Shown piece after piece: positions 54,867-64,000 of a stretch of 64,000 nt of DNA. The stretch is from Paraburkholderia bryophila (GTDB lineage Bacteria > Pseudomonadota > Gammaproteobacteria > Burkholderiales > Burkholderiaceae). Each line of letters opens with the position of its first letter. Within the stretch, counting starts at the first letter, position 1. The notes below the pieces were generated by a model. It was not told the DNA's origin and made no database searches. It was given only the letters and a program-made list of their open reading frames with translations. The stretch is from the NCBI RefSeq assembly GCF_003269035.1, contig NZ_QLTK01000002.1:496001-560000 (forward strand), read 5' to 3'. Both the position numbers and the translations under genes were made by a program.

Positions 54867-57800
54867 TTACTGCGTGTGCTTGCCCGTTTCCACCTGTTGC
54901 ATCGGCGCGCTGTCGAGCGGCGCCAACGGCTTGCGCTCACGCACCACGCGGGCCGGCTTGACGGTCTGTGCAGCGGCTTCCTGCGCGACACGCAGCTTGT
55001 CGGCGTCGGTGTTCACCCAGACGAGACCGGCTTGTTCCAGCACCGGCTTCAGGGCTTCGGCCGAGACGCCGCTGTGACGAGGCGTCTGGACGACCTCAGG
55101 CGCTTGAGCTTGCACTTGCGCTGCGGCAGCGACAGGCGCCGGCTCCGACGTCTCGATCACCGCCGGCGCGGCTACCGCCACGACCGGTTGCGGTTCGACG
55201 ATCTCGACTTGCGGTGCAGGCTGAACGACCGGTGCTTCGGCCACGACAGCCGGCGCTGTGGGTTCGACCGGGGCCGCAGCGGCTTGAGCCGTTTCGACCG
55301 TTTCGACTGCGGCGGCAATTGCTGGCGCTTCGACATGCGCGACCGGTTCAACCAGCGAAACCGTCTCGCTGGCAGCCGGCGCGGCTTGCGCGGCTTCGAC
55401 CGGCGCTGCCGCTGCTTGCGCAACCGGCGCTTCCACCACCGGTTCGACTGCTGCCGGTGCTGCGGCAGCCGGTACGACGGCTTCAGTCGTTGCAGCTTTC
55501 TCGACGGCCAGTGCCGGCGTTTCCGTTGCGGCGTGCAGTTCGGTGACCACGGCGGTTTCGGTCGCGACTGCCGCGACGACCACTTCCACCGGCGTCACTT
55601 CGTTCGCCTGATTGACTTCAGCCTTGTGCTCGACCGGCTGATGCGCGCTGCGCATCGGTGCTTCGTCGTTCACATTGGCGGTGTCGCCTTCGGCTTCCGC
55701 CACGTCCGCAGCCAGGTTGCCGTTCACGTCCTCTTCACGCTCACGACGGCCGCCACGACGGCCGCGACGGCGACGACGACGCTCTTCACCTTCACGCGCC
55801 ACGGCTTCCTGATCGATCGGCATGCCGTTTTCGCCCAGAACGGGCTGGTTTTGCGCCAGTTCTTCTGCTGTCTGCGTTTCGCCTTGCGTCAGCGCGTCCG
55901 CGGTTTCAGCCTGCGGCTTGCGACGTTCGCCGCGCTCCGCACGCTCGCCACGTTCCCGGCGCTCGCCGCGTTCCTGACGCTCACCACGCTCGCCGCGCGG
56001 TGTGGCTTCGGCTGTATCGGCACGCTCACCACGGTTGTCGCGATCGCGGTTCTCACGCGGCTCGCGACCTTCACGCGGCTCACGAGCCTCGCGCGGCTCA
56101 CGGCCTTCGCGGGCTTCACGCGGCTCACGGCTGCCACGCGGTTCGCGGCCTTCACGCGCCTCGCGCGGTTCACGGCCTTCGCGGGCTTCACGCACCTCGC
56201 GGCCTTCGCGCGGTTCGCGTTCTTCGCGACGTTGCGACGACGGCTGCTGCCCCTGCCCCTGACGCGCGCCATTCGTACCTTCGGCACGGCCTGCTGCGTC
56301 ACGGCCGCCTGCGCCGCCACGGCGATTGCGATTGCGATCGCCGCCGCGTTCGCCGGTGCGCTCACCGCGCTCCGTGCGTTCGCCGCGTTGCGGACGGGTC
56401 TGTTTTTCCGTCGTAGCCGGTGCGACCGGCGCCGGAGCGGCCGGTTGCACGCCGAACAGATTCTTCAACCAGCCGATGAAACCACCGCTCGCCGGCGTAA
56501 CCGCGACCGGAGCCGGGGTTGCCGCTGCGCGAATCGGTGCGCTCGGCGCCGGCTTTTCAGGCGTGATGCCCTTGACCGCCGCTTCCTGCTTCGGCTTCAC
56601 TTCTTCGGCGCGCTTGCTGTAGCCGGTTTCCGACTCCAGTTCGCGGGCTGCTTCTTCGGCCATCTTCCACGAAGCGCGCGGATCGTCCAGGCGCGCATCG
56701 TCGTGACGCAGACGCTCCAGCTTGTAATGCGGCGTGTCGAGATGCTTGTTCGGGATCAGAACGACATTGACCTTGAAACGCGATTCGATCTTGTTGATTT
56801 CGGCGCGCTTTTCGTTCAGCAGGAAGGCGGTCACTTCGACCGGCACCTGGCAATGGATCGCCGCGGTGTTTTCCTTCATTGCTTCTTCCTGAATGATCCG
56901 CAGCACCTGCAGCGCGGACGATTCGGTATCGCGGATGTGGCCCGTGCCGTTGCAGCGCGGGCAGGTCACGTGGCTGCCTTCCGACAGCGCCGGACGCAGA
57001 CGCTGACGCGACAGTTCCATCAGGCCGAAGCGGGAGATCTTGCCCATCTGGACGCGTGCACGGTCGTGCTTGAGCGCGTCTTTCAGGCGCTGTTCGACTT
57101 CGCGCTGGCTCTTGGCCGATTCCATGTCGATGAAGTCGATCACGATCAGGCCGCCCAGGTCGCGCAAACGCAACTGGCGGGCCACTTCGTCGGCGGCTTC
57201 GAGGTTGGTGCGCGCAGCCGTTTCCTCGATGTCGGCGCCCTTGGTGGCGCGCGCCGAGTTCACGTCGATCGCGACCAGCGCTTCGGTGTGATCGATCACG
57301 ATCGCGCCGCCCGAGGGCAGCGGCACCGTGCGCGAGTACGCCGTTTCGATCTGGTGTTCGATCTGGAAGCGCGAGAAGAGCGGCACGTCGTCGTGATACC
57401 GCTTCACCTTGCTGACATTGTCCGGCATCACGATGTCCATGAAGGCGCGGGCCTGGTCATGGATTTCGGTGGTGTCGATCAGAATTTCGCCGATATCCGG
57501 CTGGAAGTAGTCGCGAATCGCGCGGATCACCAGGCTCGATTCGAGATAAATCAGCATGGGCTGACCGCTCGAACCGCTTTGCGACGCGGCTTCGATCGCG
57601 CGCCACAGCTGCATCAGGTAGTTCAGGTCCCACTGCAACTCTTCGGCGCTGCGGCCGATGCCGGCCGTGCGCGCAATGATGCTCATGCCTTCCGGCAGTT
57701 GCAGTTGCGCCATGGTTTCGCGCAGTTCCTGACGGTCGTCGCCTTCGATCCGGCGCGACACGCCGCCGCCGCGCGGGTTGTTGGGCATCAGGACCAGGTA

Positions 57801-58172
57801 ACGTCCGGCGAGCGAGATGAACGTGGTCAGGGCTGCGCCCTTGTTGCCGCGCTCTTCTTTTTCGACCTGAACGATCAGTTCCTGACCTTCGCGCAGCGCG
57901 TCCTGGATGCGCGCGGAACGCATGTCGACGCCGTCACGGAAATACTGGCGGGCGACTTCCTTGAACGGCAGAAAACCGTGGCGGTCTTCGCCGTAGTTGA
58001 CGAAACAGGCTTCGAGCGACGGCTCGATGCGGGTAATGATGCCTTTGTAAATATTGCCTTTGCGTTGTTCGCGCCCGGCGGTTTCGATGTCGATATCGAT
58101 GAGTTTTTGCCCATCGACGATGGCAACGCGCAGTTCTTCCTGCTGCGTCGCGTTGAACAACATTCGTTTCAT
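54867..58172 (-). CDS. rne: Ribonuclease E
   Basis: This 1101-residue endoribonuclease processes rRNA and tRNA and starts mRNA decay. With the start [20 protein letters not shown], key residues take the same numbers as in E. coli: catalytic D303 and D346, and the zinc-link C404 and C407 ([10 protein letters not shown]). The S1 domain covers about 37-120. The C-terminal half (about 500-1101) is disordered. It includes Arg/Glu-rich repeats (REPREAREG type) around 630-740 and an Ala/Val/Glu/Pro-rich stretch to the end, which would bind RNA and degradosome partners. The nine codons upstream of this start are not conserved. Confidence 0.97.
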   Translation of the reverse strand: MKRMLFNATQQEELRVAIVDGQKLIDIDIETAGREQRKGNIYKGIITRIEPSLEACFVNYGEDRHGFLPFKEVARQYFRDGVDMRSARIQDALREGQELIVQVEKEERGNKGAALTTFISLAGRYLVLMPNNPRGGGVSRRIEGDDRQELRETMAQLQLPEGMSIIARTAGIGRSAEELQWDLNYLMQLWRAIEAASQSGSSGQPMLIYLESSLVIRAIRDYFQPDIGEILIDTTEIHDQARAFMDIVMPDNVSKVKRYHDDVPLFSRFQIEHQIETAYSRTVPLPSGGAIVIDHTEALVAIDVNSARATKGADIEETAARTNLEAADEVARQLRLRDLGGLIVIDFIDMESAKSQREVEQRLKDALKHDRARVQMGKISRFGLMELSRQRLRPALSEGSHVTCPRCNGTGHIRDTESSALQVLRIIQEEAMKENTAAIHCQVPVEVTAFLLNEKRAEINKIESRFKVNVVLIPNKHLDTPHYKLERLRHDDARLDDPRASWKMAEEAARELESETGYSKRAEEVKPKQEAAVKGITPEKPAPSAPIRAAATPAPVAVTPASGGFIGWLKNLFGVQPAAPAPVAPATTEKQTRPQRGERTERGERTGERGGDRNRNRRGGAGGRDAAGRAEGTNGARQGQGQQPSSQRREEREPREGREVREAREGREPREAREGREPRGSREPREAREGREPREAREPREGREPRENRDRDNRGERADTAEATPRGERGERQERGERRERGERAERGERRKPQAETADALTQGETQTAEELAQNQPVLGENGMPIDQEAVAREGEERRRRRRGRRGGRREREEDVNGNLAADVAEAEGDTANVNDEAPMRSAHQPVEHKAEVNQANEVTPVEVVVAAVATETAVVTELHAATETPALAVEKAATTEAVVPAAAAPAAVEPVVEAPVAQAAAAPVEAAQAAPAASETVSLVEPVAHVEAPAIAAAVETVETAQAAAAPVEPTAPAVVAEAPVVQPAPQVEIVEPQPVVAVAAPAVIETSEPAPVAAAAQVQAQAPEVVQTPRHSGVSAEALKPVLEQAGLVWVNTDADKLRVAQEAAAQTVKPARVVRERKPLAPLDSAPMQQVETGKHTQ

Positions 58173-58883
58173 TGAACGGCTCCAGAGCGGCTTAGCCACC
58201 CCAACGCCCGCGCGGTTGTCAGTCGCGAAAGCGTTACGGGCGAAGGCATGCCGCGCCTTATTGTGTTTTCACAAGCACGCTGGAGCGGGAAAAATGGCGG
58301 GAGAATTGCCTGGAAGGGCCCGGCCCGTCAAAAAGGGGCACGGTGCCGCAGGGCACATGCGAACACGGCTTCAAATAACGACCCGACACGCCGCGGGTTC
58401 TGCCAGCAGACCTTCATCAGCCTTCGTCCACTCGCGCCGGTGCGCCGGGTGGGCGCGTGACCGGAGGGTCGAAGGCTGCGGTCATGCCGCAGCGGGAAGT
58501 TCGCGCAGTCGGCGCGTCTTTTCCTGCTGGGGGTGTCTCGCCTCATTTTGACGTCGCCATGTCTTGTACTTTCTACAAAACGCCTCGGGCGCACGCCGTA
58601 TTTTCGCAACCTGCAGCTTCGTACAGCAGGGCGTCTACCGCCCGATACCGAAGCTGAAAGTTAAATTCTTTTTTACCAAAATTCCGTTACCGTCGAAGCC
58701 GACCTTGACCGAACGCGCCTGTGGGCGCCGTCCCTGCCGGGTGCTGACTTCGTGCGTGCAACTTGTTGCATCTCATTTTCAGGGTGAGCAACCAGACCCC
58801 GGCGCAAGTAAAATAACGGTTTCAAGCTTGCACCTGCGCAATCCGCCCGAACTCGGACACTGCGCCGGCCGCCGCAGACTGCT
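58173..58883 (-). promoter_or_regulatory. Long 5' leader of rne (about 710 bases)
   Basis: Transcription from the promoter at 58890-58918 would produce an untranslated leader of about 710 bases. It contains local hairpins, such as GCTGCGG/CCGCAGC at 58475-58493. In E. coli the rne leader mediates feedback control by RNase E itself; this longer leader may do the same, which is inferred. Confidence 0.6.
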
Positions 58884-58889
58884 GGGCAA

Positions 58890-58918
58890 ATTATATTCAG
58901 AATGAAAGAGTTAGGCAA
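58890..58918 (-). promoter_or_regulatory. Promoter of rne, overlapping the start of rluC
   Basis: On the minus strand TTGCCT (58918-58913) and a perfect TATAAT (58895-58890) are separated by 17 bases. The -35 lies inside the first codons of rluC. Confidence 0.7.
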
Positions 58919-59927
58919 AATATCCCAGAAATCGGTCGCAAGCGACCAGGTCTCGATGATCGAGATCGACGACAGCGCGGCCGGACAGCGCATCGACAAC
59001 TTCCTGTTGCGCGTCTGTAAAGGCGTGCCGAAGAGCCATATTTACCGCATCCTGCGCAGCGGGGAAGTGCGTGTGAATAAGGGCCGGATAGACGCGCAGT
59101 ACCGTCTCGAGCTTGGCGATCTGGTGCGCGTGCCGCCTATCCGCGTCGCGCAACCGGACGAGGCGGAGGCTCACGCGCCGGTGCCGGGCGCGGAGTTCAA
59201 GATCATTTTCGAAGACGAGCACATGCTCGTGATCGACAAGCCGGCAGGCGTGGCGGTCCACGGTGGCAGCGGTGTGGCCTTCGGCGTGATCGAGCAGATG
59301 CGCGCGGCGCGTCCGCAGGCGAAATTCCTCGAACTGGTGCATCGGCTGGACCGTGAGACGTCCGGCATTCTGATGCTTGCCAAGAAGCGCGCCGCGCTCG
59401 TCAACCTGCACGAGCAGATTCGCGAGAACCAGATGGATAAGCGCTACTATGCTTGCGTTCACGGCGAATGGGCGAGCGATTGGGGCCGTCGCCGGGCGGT
59501 CAGGGAGCCGCTGCACAAGTATCTGACCGCTGACGGCGAGCGTCGCGTGCGCGTGCAGGCAGACGGCCTGGCGTCGCATACGGTGTTCAATCTGGTCGAC
59601 CGCTGGCCGGAGTACGCGCTGCTCGAGGCGGAACTCAAGACCGGCCGTACGCATCAGATTCGCGTCCACTTGCAGCACCTGGAACTGCCGATCGTCGGCG
59701 ACGCCAAATACGGCGACTTCGCGCTGAACAAGGCGTTGGCGCGCGCCAACGCGAAGCCGGGCCTCAAACGCATGTTCCTGCACGCCTACCGGCTGAAGCT
59801 CGCGCACCCGGCAACCGGCGCGTCGATTCAGTTCGAGGCGCCGTTGCCGGCCGAGTGCCGCAGTTTCGTCGCGCAGCTCAACGAATTACGAAATGGGTCA
59901 CACCCGGAGACGACACCGCATGGCTAG
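58902..59927 (+). CDS. rluC: 23S rRNA pseudouridine synthase RluC
   Basis: This 341-residue enzyme forms pseudouridine at positions 955, 2504 and 2580 of 23S rRNA (by family). An S4 domain covers about 28-90 (RIDNFLLRVCKGVPKSHIYR). The catalytic motif HRLDRETSGILMLAKKRAAL lies near 146-165, and GRTHQIRVHLQHLELPIVGD near 248-267. The ATG at 58902 gives a short N-terminal tail; an ATG at 58956 (MIEIDDSAAG) is a possible alternative because the rne promoter overlaps the first one. Confidence 0.94.
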   Translation: MKELGKISQKSVASDQVSMIEIDDSAAGQRIDNFLLRVCKGVPKSHIYRILRSGEVRVNKGRIDAQYRLELGDLVRVPPIRVAQPDEAEAHAPVPGAEFKIIFEDEHMLVIDKPAGVAVHGGSGVAFGVIEQMRAARPQAKFLELVHRLDRETSGILMLAKKRAALVNLHEQIRENQMDKRYYACVHGEWASDWGRRRAVREPLHKYLTADGERRVRVQADGLASHTVFNLVDRWPEYALLEAELKTGRTHQIRVHLQHLELPIVGDAKYGDFALNKALARANAKPGLKRMFLHAYRLKLAHPATGASIQFEAPLPAECRSFVAQLNELRNGSHPETTPHG

Positions 59928-60579
59928 AGAGCAATTTGATCTGATCGTCTTCGACTGGGACGGGACGTTGATGGATTCGACCGCGCACATCACGCGCAGC
60001 ATCCAGTCCGCCTGCCGGGACCTCGGCCTGCCGGTTCCCGCCGACGAAGCCGCGAGCTACGTGATCGGCCTCGGCCTGCGCGACGCGCTGCAGATCGCCG
60101 CGCCCACGCTCGATCCGGCGGATTATCCGCGGCTCGCCGAGCGCTATCGCTTCCACTATCTGGTGAAGGATCAGACCACCGAGTTGTTCGCCGGCGTGCG
60201 CGAAATGCTGCAGGACTTGCGCGATCAGGGTTATCTGCTGGCCGTCGCAACGGGCAAAAGCCGCGTCGGACTGAATCGCGCGCTCGACCAGTCGCGTCTC
60301 ACCAGCCTGTTCGACGGCACCCGCTGCGCCGACGAAACGTTCTCCAAGCCGCACCCGGCCATGCTGCACGAATTGACGCGCGAACTGGGGCAGGATCCGG
60401 CGCGTACGGTCATGGTCGGCGATACCACCCACGATCTGCAGATGGCGATCAATGCGGGCGTGGCCGGTATCGGCGTCACCTATGGTGCGCATCCTGCGGC
60501 TTCGCTAACCGCGCTGGCACCGAAGTTCGTCGCGGCGAGTGTGAGTGCGCTGTCCGGCTGGCTGCGAGAGAACGCATGA
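59920..60579 (+). CDS. HAD-family phosphatase (phosphoglycolate phosphatase-like)
   Basis: This 219-residue hydrolase has the nucleophile and acid/base pair D12 and D14 in LIVFDWDGTLMDS. Motif II lies in LLAVATGKSRVGL, Lys is in FSKPHPAML, and the acidic motif is MVGDTTHDLQMA. The ATG at 59920 overlaps the rluC stop by eight bases. The next gene overlaps its stop by four bases, so rluC, this gene and the Rieske gene form one operon. The substrate is unknown. Confidence 0.9.
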   Translation: MAREQFDLIVFDWDGTLMDSTAHITRSIQSACRDLGLPVPADEAASYVIGLGLRDALQIAAPTLDPADYPRLAERYRFHYLVKDQTTELFAGVREMLQDLRDQGYLLAVATGKSRVGLNRALDQSRLTSLFDGTRCADETFSKPHPAMLHELTRELGQDPARTVMVGDTTHDLQMAINAGVAGIGVTYGAHPAASLTALAPKFVAASVSALSGWLRENA

Positions 60580-60983
60580 GCACGGTCGGCATCGGAACGG
60601 AGGCGGCGGAGGCGGTGCGGATCTGCGCGTCCGAGGCCCTGGTCGACGGCGGCATGGGCGTGCGGCATGCCGCCAAACTGGGCGGTGGCGACGTCGTGGT
60701 GTTTTTTGTTCGCTATGATGGCCGGGCGTATGGCTACCTGAACCGTTGCGCCCACGTGCCGATGGAACTCGACTGGGCCGAAGGGCAGTTCTTCGAATCG
60801 TCCGGTTTATACTTGATGTGCGCTACGCATGGCGCGATTTACGCGCCTGATAGCGGCAAATGCATGGGCGGTCCGTGCCGCGGCGGCAAATTGCGCGCCG
60901 TCCAGGTGGACGAACGCGATACGCCGGAAGGCCGTGCCGTGTTCTGGCTGCCCGACGGCGAACTGCGTCCGGCTGCTCCCTGA
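60576..60983 (+). CDS. Rieske [2Fe-2S] protein
   Basis: This 135-residue soluble protein has ligands C58 and H60 (CAH) and C82 and H85 (CATH), the Rieske pattern CxH and CxxH. It has no membrane anchor, so it belongs to the ferredoxin-like Rieske group rather than to bc1 complexes. It is translationally coupled to the HAD phosphatase upstream. The electron partner is unknown. Confidence 0.9.
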   Translation: MSTVGIGTEAAEAVRICASEALVDGGMGVRHAAKLGGGDVVVFFVRYDGRAYGYLNRCAHVPMELDWAEGQFFESSGLYLMCATHGAIYAPDSGKCMGGPCRGGKLRAVQVDERDTPEGRAVFWLPDGELRPAAP

Positions 60984-61017
60984 TTTTTCTCCTCCTTCGA
61001 CCTTTCCACTGCACCGC

Positions 61018-62022
61018 ATGTCCGACAATTTGACTCCCGAGCCGAAGGAACCGTCCCTGACAGGCCGCCCCCGATCGCCTGCCGATGAACCCGGCTGGGA
61101 ACGTGCGGCGCTCGAGCGCATCGCGTTGGCCGCAATCAACGAACAGCGCGCGGCGCGCCGCTGGAAAATCTTTTTCCGATTCGTGTTTCTGATCGTGCTG
61201 CTGCTGGTGATCTGGGGCGTGGTCGATTTTTCCGGCGACAAGGTTGCGGCCACCGGGCGCCACACGGCGATGGTGGCGCTTGACGGCGAAATCTCGGCCG
61301 ATACCAATGCGAATGCCGAAGATATCAACACGGCACTGGAAAGCGCGTTCGACGACGCCGGCACTGCGGGCGTGATTCTGCGCTGCAACAGCCCGGGCGG
61401 CAGCCCGGTGCAGGCGGGCATTATCTACAACGAGATTCGCCGGTTGCGTGCCAAATATCCGTCGATTCCGCTGTACGTGGTGGTCGGCGACATGTGTGCG
61501 TCTGGCGGGTATTACGCTGCAGCGGCCGCCGACAAGATTTATGTCGATAAGGCAAGCATCGTCGGGTCGATCGGCGTGCTGATGGACAGCTTCGGTTTCA
61601 CCGGTCTGATGGATAAGCTGGGGGTTCAGCGGCGCCTGCACACGTCGGGTGAGAACAAGGGCTTTTTCGACCCGTTCTCGCCGGAAACGCCGAAGATGGA
61701 CGAACATGCGCAAGACATGCTCGATCAGATACATGCGCAATTTATCGACGCGGTGCGCCAGGGGCGTGGCAAGCGCCTGCATGAAACGCCGGACATGTTC
61801 TCAGGGCTGTTCTGGACTGGGCAAAAAAGCGTTGAGCTCGGTCTGGCGGACGGTTTCGGCGACGCCGATTACGTCGCTCGCGATCTTTTCAAGGCGCCGG
61901 ATATCGTCGATTACACGGTGAAAGAGAGCATTACGGACCGGGTTGCACGAAAGTTCGGCGCGGCGGTGGGTAGCGGCGCGGTGCATGCCATGGCGCTTGG
62001 CGGGAAGATGAGCCTGCGGTGA
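61018..62022 (+). CDS. S49-family signal peptide peptidase, SppA-like
   Basis: This 334-residue membrane-anchored Ser/Lys protease cleaves remnant signal peptides. A helix at about 51-69 anchors it. The Ser nucleophile is S162 (DMCASGGYYAAAAADK) and the general base is probably K214 (GENKGFFDPFS), spaced 52 residues apart as in the Bacillus SppA. LRCNSPGGSPVQAG near 121-134 is a family segment. The length is that of the short, single-domain SppA. It follows the Rieske gene in the same operon and is closed by a strong terminator. Confidence 0.9.
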   Translation: MSDNLTPEPKEPSLTGRPRSPADEPGWERAALERIALAAINEQRAARRWKIFFRFVFLIVLLLVIWGVVDFSGDKVAATGRHTAMVALDGEISADTNANAEDINTALESAFDDAGTAGVILRCNSPGGSPVQAGIIYNEIRRLRAKYPSIPLYVVVGDMCASGGYYAAAAADKIYVDKASIVGSIGVLMDSFGFTGLMDKLGVQRRLHTSGENKGFFDPFSPETPKMDEHAQDMLDQIHAQFIDAVRQGRGKRLHETPDMFSGLFWTGQKSVELGLADGFGDADYVARDLFKAPDIVDYTVKESITDRVARKFGAAVGSGAVHAMALGGKMSLR

Positions 62023-62062
62023 TCGGCTGTCTGCGCTGCGCAACTGTGTTTGATGTGATGTG

Positions 62063-62104
62063 AAAAGCCCCGCACGATCGAATGCGGATCGTGCGGGGCT
62101 TTTC
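62063..62104. terminator. Bidirectional terminator between the S49 gene and the methyltransferase gene
   Basis: AGCCCCGCACGATC pairs with GATCGTGCGGGGCT, with A-rich and T-rich flanks, so it stops both converging transcripts. Confidence 0.92.
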
Positions 62105-62152
62105 TTTGGGTGGCGGTTTGCGGTGAGCGTTTGCCGCTTTATCGGTTGCCGA

Positions 62153-62872
62153 TCAAACGGCCAAAATCAGAAAAATAGCCGGTCGCTTGTGCAAATCGAG
62201 CGCGGGCTTCTTCTTCCAGTCAGTCACGCTACGACTGGCGATGGCTTCCGTCTCCAGCGTCAGATCGACCGCCACGCAAACCAGCGTGGACGGCGCGCAA
62301 GTTGCGAGGAGCGTGTCCAGCAGGGCGCGATTCCGATACGGCGTCTCGATGAAAATCTGCGTCTGCCTGGCTTTGCGCGACTGCTGCTCCAGATCACGAA
62401 GACGCTTCGCGCGCTCGGCGGCGTCGACCGGCAGATAGCCGTGAAATGCAAAACTCTGACCATTCAGCCCCGACGCCATCAGCGCCAGCAAGATCGAACT
62501 TGGGCCGACAAACGGCACCACCTTGACGCCGCGCTCATGCGCGCGCCGCACCAGCAGCGCACCGGGATCCGCAACCGCCGGGCAGCCCGCCTCGGAGACG
62601 AGACCTGCATCGGTGCCCGCCAGCAGCGGCGCGAGCAGCTTGTCGATCTCGCCCGCCGGCGTGTTGACGTTCAGTTCGCGAATCTCGATGTCCTGGATCG
62701 GCCGTTCGGTGCCGACCTTCTTCAGGAACGCGCGGGTGGTCTTTGCGTTTTCGCCAATGTAATACTGAAGCGCCGCCGCGCGAGCCCTGACGGGCGCGGG
62801 CAGGACGGCGTCGAGTGCGTCGGCGTCGCCTTCGCCCAGGGTGTTCGGAATCAGGTAGAGCGTGCCGCTCAT
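62153..62872 (-). CDS. SAM-dependent methyltransferase of the tetrapyrrole methylase/RsmI family
   Basis: This 239-residue protein begins MSGTLYLIPNTLGEGDAD. It contains LVSEAGCPAVADPGALLVRR near 90-109, VVPFVGPSSILLALMASGL near 117-135, and IFIETPYRNRALLDTL near 173-188. RsmI 2'-O-methylates C1402 of 16S rRNA, but this is shorter (RsmI is about 286 residues) and may be an RsmI relative with another target. It starts where maf ends, with no gap, so the two form an operon. Confidence 0.85.
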   Translation of the reverse strand: MSGTLYLIPNTLGEGDADALDAVLPAPVRARAAALQYYIGENAKTTRAFLKKVGTERPIQDIEIRELNVNTPAGEIDKLLAPLLAGTDAGLVSEAGCPAVADPGALLVRRAHERGVKVVPFVGPSSILLALMASGLNGQSFAFHGYLPVDAAERAKRLRDLEQQSRKARQTQIFIETPYRNRALLDTLLATCAPSTLVCVAVDLTLETEAIASRSVTDWKKKPALDLHKRPAIFLILAV

Positions 62873-63487
62873 TTATGCCCCCAGAAGTGGATAGCCCGCG
62901 GCGAGCAACATGCGCGACAGTGCAATCAATGGCAAGCCGACGAGCGCGGTGGGGTCGTCGGAGTGGATGGCCTCGAGCAAGGCAATGCCGAGCCCTTCGG
63001 ATTTGGCGCTGCCGGCGACGTCGTACGGCGTTTCCGCGCGCAGATACGCTTCCAGCGAGGCGTCCGGCAAGTCGCGGAATTGCACGCGGGTGATGACGTC
63101 GAGCACTTGTGCCGCGCCGGAACGGCTGTCGAACAGGCACAACGCGCTATGAAACAGCACCTCGCGGCCGCGCATCGACTGTAATTGGGCGAGTGCTTTC
63201 TCGTGCGTGCCGGGCTTGCCGATCTGCAGGCCGTCGTAAGTGGCGACCTGATCGGAGCCGATCACGAGGGCGGCTTCATTCGCGTCGAGCTTGCCCGCGA
63301 CCGCGCGAGCCTTGGCCTCGGCGAGGCGCAGCGCGGTGACTTCGGGCGTTTCGCCGGCAAGCGGTGTTTCGTCGATGGCGGGCACGACGACGTCGAACGG
63401 CACGCGCAGGCGGTCGAGCAACTCCCGGCGGTACGGCGAGCTCGACGCCAAAATCAGGCGTGACGGGCGATTCAGGGAATTTGACAT
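62873..63487 (-). CDS. maf: Maf-like nucleotide pyrophosphatase (YceF type)
   Basis: This 204-residue protein hydrolyses modified or non-canonical nucleoside triphosphates; the YceF class prefers m7GTP. The N-terminal ILASSSPYRRELLDRL near 11-26 is diagnostic, and VIGSDQVATYDGLQIGKPG carries the active site. The ATG at 63487 was chosen over a TTG two codons earlier. It is divergent from yceD, the classical neighbour arrangement in many proteobacteria. Confidence 0.92.
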   Translation of the reverse strand: MSNSLNRPSRLILASSSPYRRELLDRLRVPFDVVVPAIDETPLAGETPEVTALRLAEAKARAVAGKLDANEAALVIGSDQVATYDGLQIGKPGTHEKALAQLQSMRGREVLFHSALCLFDSRSGAAQVLDVITRVQFRDLPDASLEAYLRAETPYDVAGSAKSEGLGIALLEAIHSDDPTALVGLPLIALSRMLLAAGYPLLGA

Positions 63488-63558
63488 GGTCAATCAACGG
63501 CTAGGAAGGCGGGGCGTACGGAGTTGCGCGAAAGGTGCGCAGGTACGGGCTTAAGTGT

Positions 63559-63587
63559 TTGACTCGAAAAGACAAAACGGATATGAT
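63559..63587 (+). promoter_or_regulatory. Sigma-70 promoter for yceD (and likely rpmF and fatty acid genes)
   Basis: TTGACT (63559-63564) and TATGAT (63582-63587) are 17 bases apart. The start lies about 130 bases before the yceD ATG. The yceD-rpmF-plsX-fab arrangement downstream is expected from related genomes but is outside the window. Confidence 0.75.
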
Positions 63588-63722
63588 TTCGGGCTTTTCA
63601 TCGGTATGCTTGCGCTAGGTGGGTCTGGGCGCGTACAACTTGTGTGTACGAATCTCCAGAATTTCCGGGCTGTTTGCGGACCGATTTACCCCGGCGAAAT
63701 CCTTGCCGACGCAGGAGCGCAC

Positions 63723-64000
63723 ATGACTCAACATCCTGGCAACCCTGCTGGTCTGTCCGACCCGCACGATCTTGATCTGTTCGAATTTGCGCGGAGTGGG
63801 CGTCAGGCCGCGGGTGTCGTGCGCGTCTCGCAACTGCCGCGCATGTTAAACGAAGTCCCGGCAGAAGCGCCAGACCGCGACACCGCGTTCACCTGGCAAG
63901 CCGAAGGCGCGACGCAGCCGGAATTGCAGGACGACGGCGCCGAGGGTCCGCAGCCTTATTTGAGGTTGGCGATTCACGGCGCCGCGTGGCTCGAATGTCA
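63723..64000 (+). CDS. yceD: YceD/DUF177 family protein (5' part)
   Basis: The gene continues past the window end; 92 codons are visible. MTQHPGNPAGLSDPHDLDLF is the start, with GRQAAGVVRVSQLPRM nearby, and then an Ala/Glu-rich loop and LRLAIHGAAWLEC, which fits the DUF177 beta-sheet. YceD proteins accompany 23S rRNA or ribosome maturation and usually precede rpmF. The ATG at 63723 is preceded by GCAGGAGCGCAC, a good ribosome site. Confidence 0.85.
   Translation, partial: MTQHPGNPAGLSDPHDLDLFEFARSGRQAAGVVRVSQLPRMLNEVPAEAPDRDTAFTWQAEGATQPELQDDGAEGPQPYLRLAIHGAAWLEC

Noticed and set aside
54831..58175. Open frame of over 1,100 codons on the plus strand opposite rne
   Set aside because: It is fully antisense to a confirmed RNase E gene, has no recognisable domain and a biased composition. 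Long antisense frames are common in high-GC DNA.

Overview
The window is high-GC, densely coded DNA from a betaproteobacterium, most likely Burkholderia or Paraburkholderia. The evidence is the gene content and order: rpsP-rimM-trmD-rplS, orn next to rsgA and an M48 protease, darP-mog, azlC-azlD, fdxA divergent from pncB, rne divergent from rluC, and maf divergent from yceD. I saw no insertion sequence, integrase, prophage gene or CRISPR array. Almost everything is chromosomal housekeeping, with one specialised block.

Layout. 1-2276 holds the end of a radical SAM gene, a TM2 protein and a secreted PQQ-type sugar dehydrogenase. 2375-4923 is the ribosomal protein/tRNA methylation operon, with a clear sigma-70 promoter at one end and a terminator at the other. 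4977-13376 carries a NUDIX CoA pyrophosphatase, a CobD/CbiB-like membrane protein, rsgA, an M48 protease, orn, mog, darP and pmbA. folA (13410) and thyA (24087) flank the special region. 25195-43448 is mixed: a FecR/DUF6600 protein with 12-residue repeats, a regulator, a 46-aa lipoprotein, a thioesterase, fumC, a phospholipase D lipoprotein, transporters, two small Lys/Ala-rich exported proteins, a UvrD-type helicase, azlCD, an AraC regulator and creA. Two identical tRNA-Asn genes lie at 43694-43907. The rest is fdxA, pncB, lutC, a Na+/H+ antiporter-like protein, a 2-hydroxyacid dehydrogenase, rmuC, the molybdenum cofactor genes moaA-mobA-moeA, rne, rluC, a HAD-Rieske-S49 peptidase operon, a methyltransferase, maf and the start of yceD.

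The standout is 14003-23902, a block between folA and thyA. Seven minus-strand genes encode exported or envelope proteins. Five of them run in the order of the Pseudomonas functional amyloid operon: two repeat-containing subunits (FapB- and FapC-like, each with three repeats separated by two linkers), a C39 cysteine peptidase (FapD-like), a protein in the FapE position, and a coiled-coil plus beta-barrel exporter (FapF-like). Two unrecognised small exported proteins come first, in the FapA position. An eighth minus-strand gene encodes a VpsR-like enhancer-binding protein with an intact GAFTGA motif, and a paralogue is transcribed divergently from the other end. A strong sigma-54-type promoter (21998-22013) lies 28 bases before the first gene, with an 18-bp perfect palindrome (22088-22105) about 75 bp further upstream, where an enhancer would be expected. 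I read this as a sigma-54/VpsR-controlled amyloid secretion system, probably for biofilm matrix. Function and any link to c-di-GMP are inferred from family knowledge.
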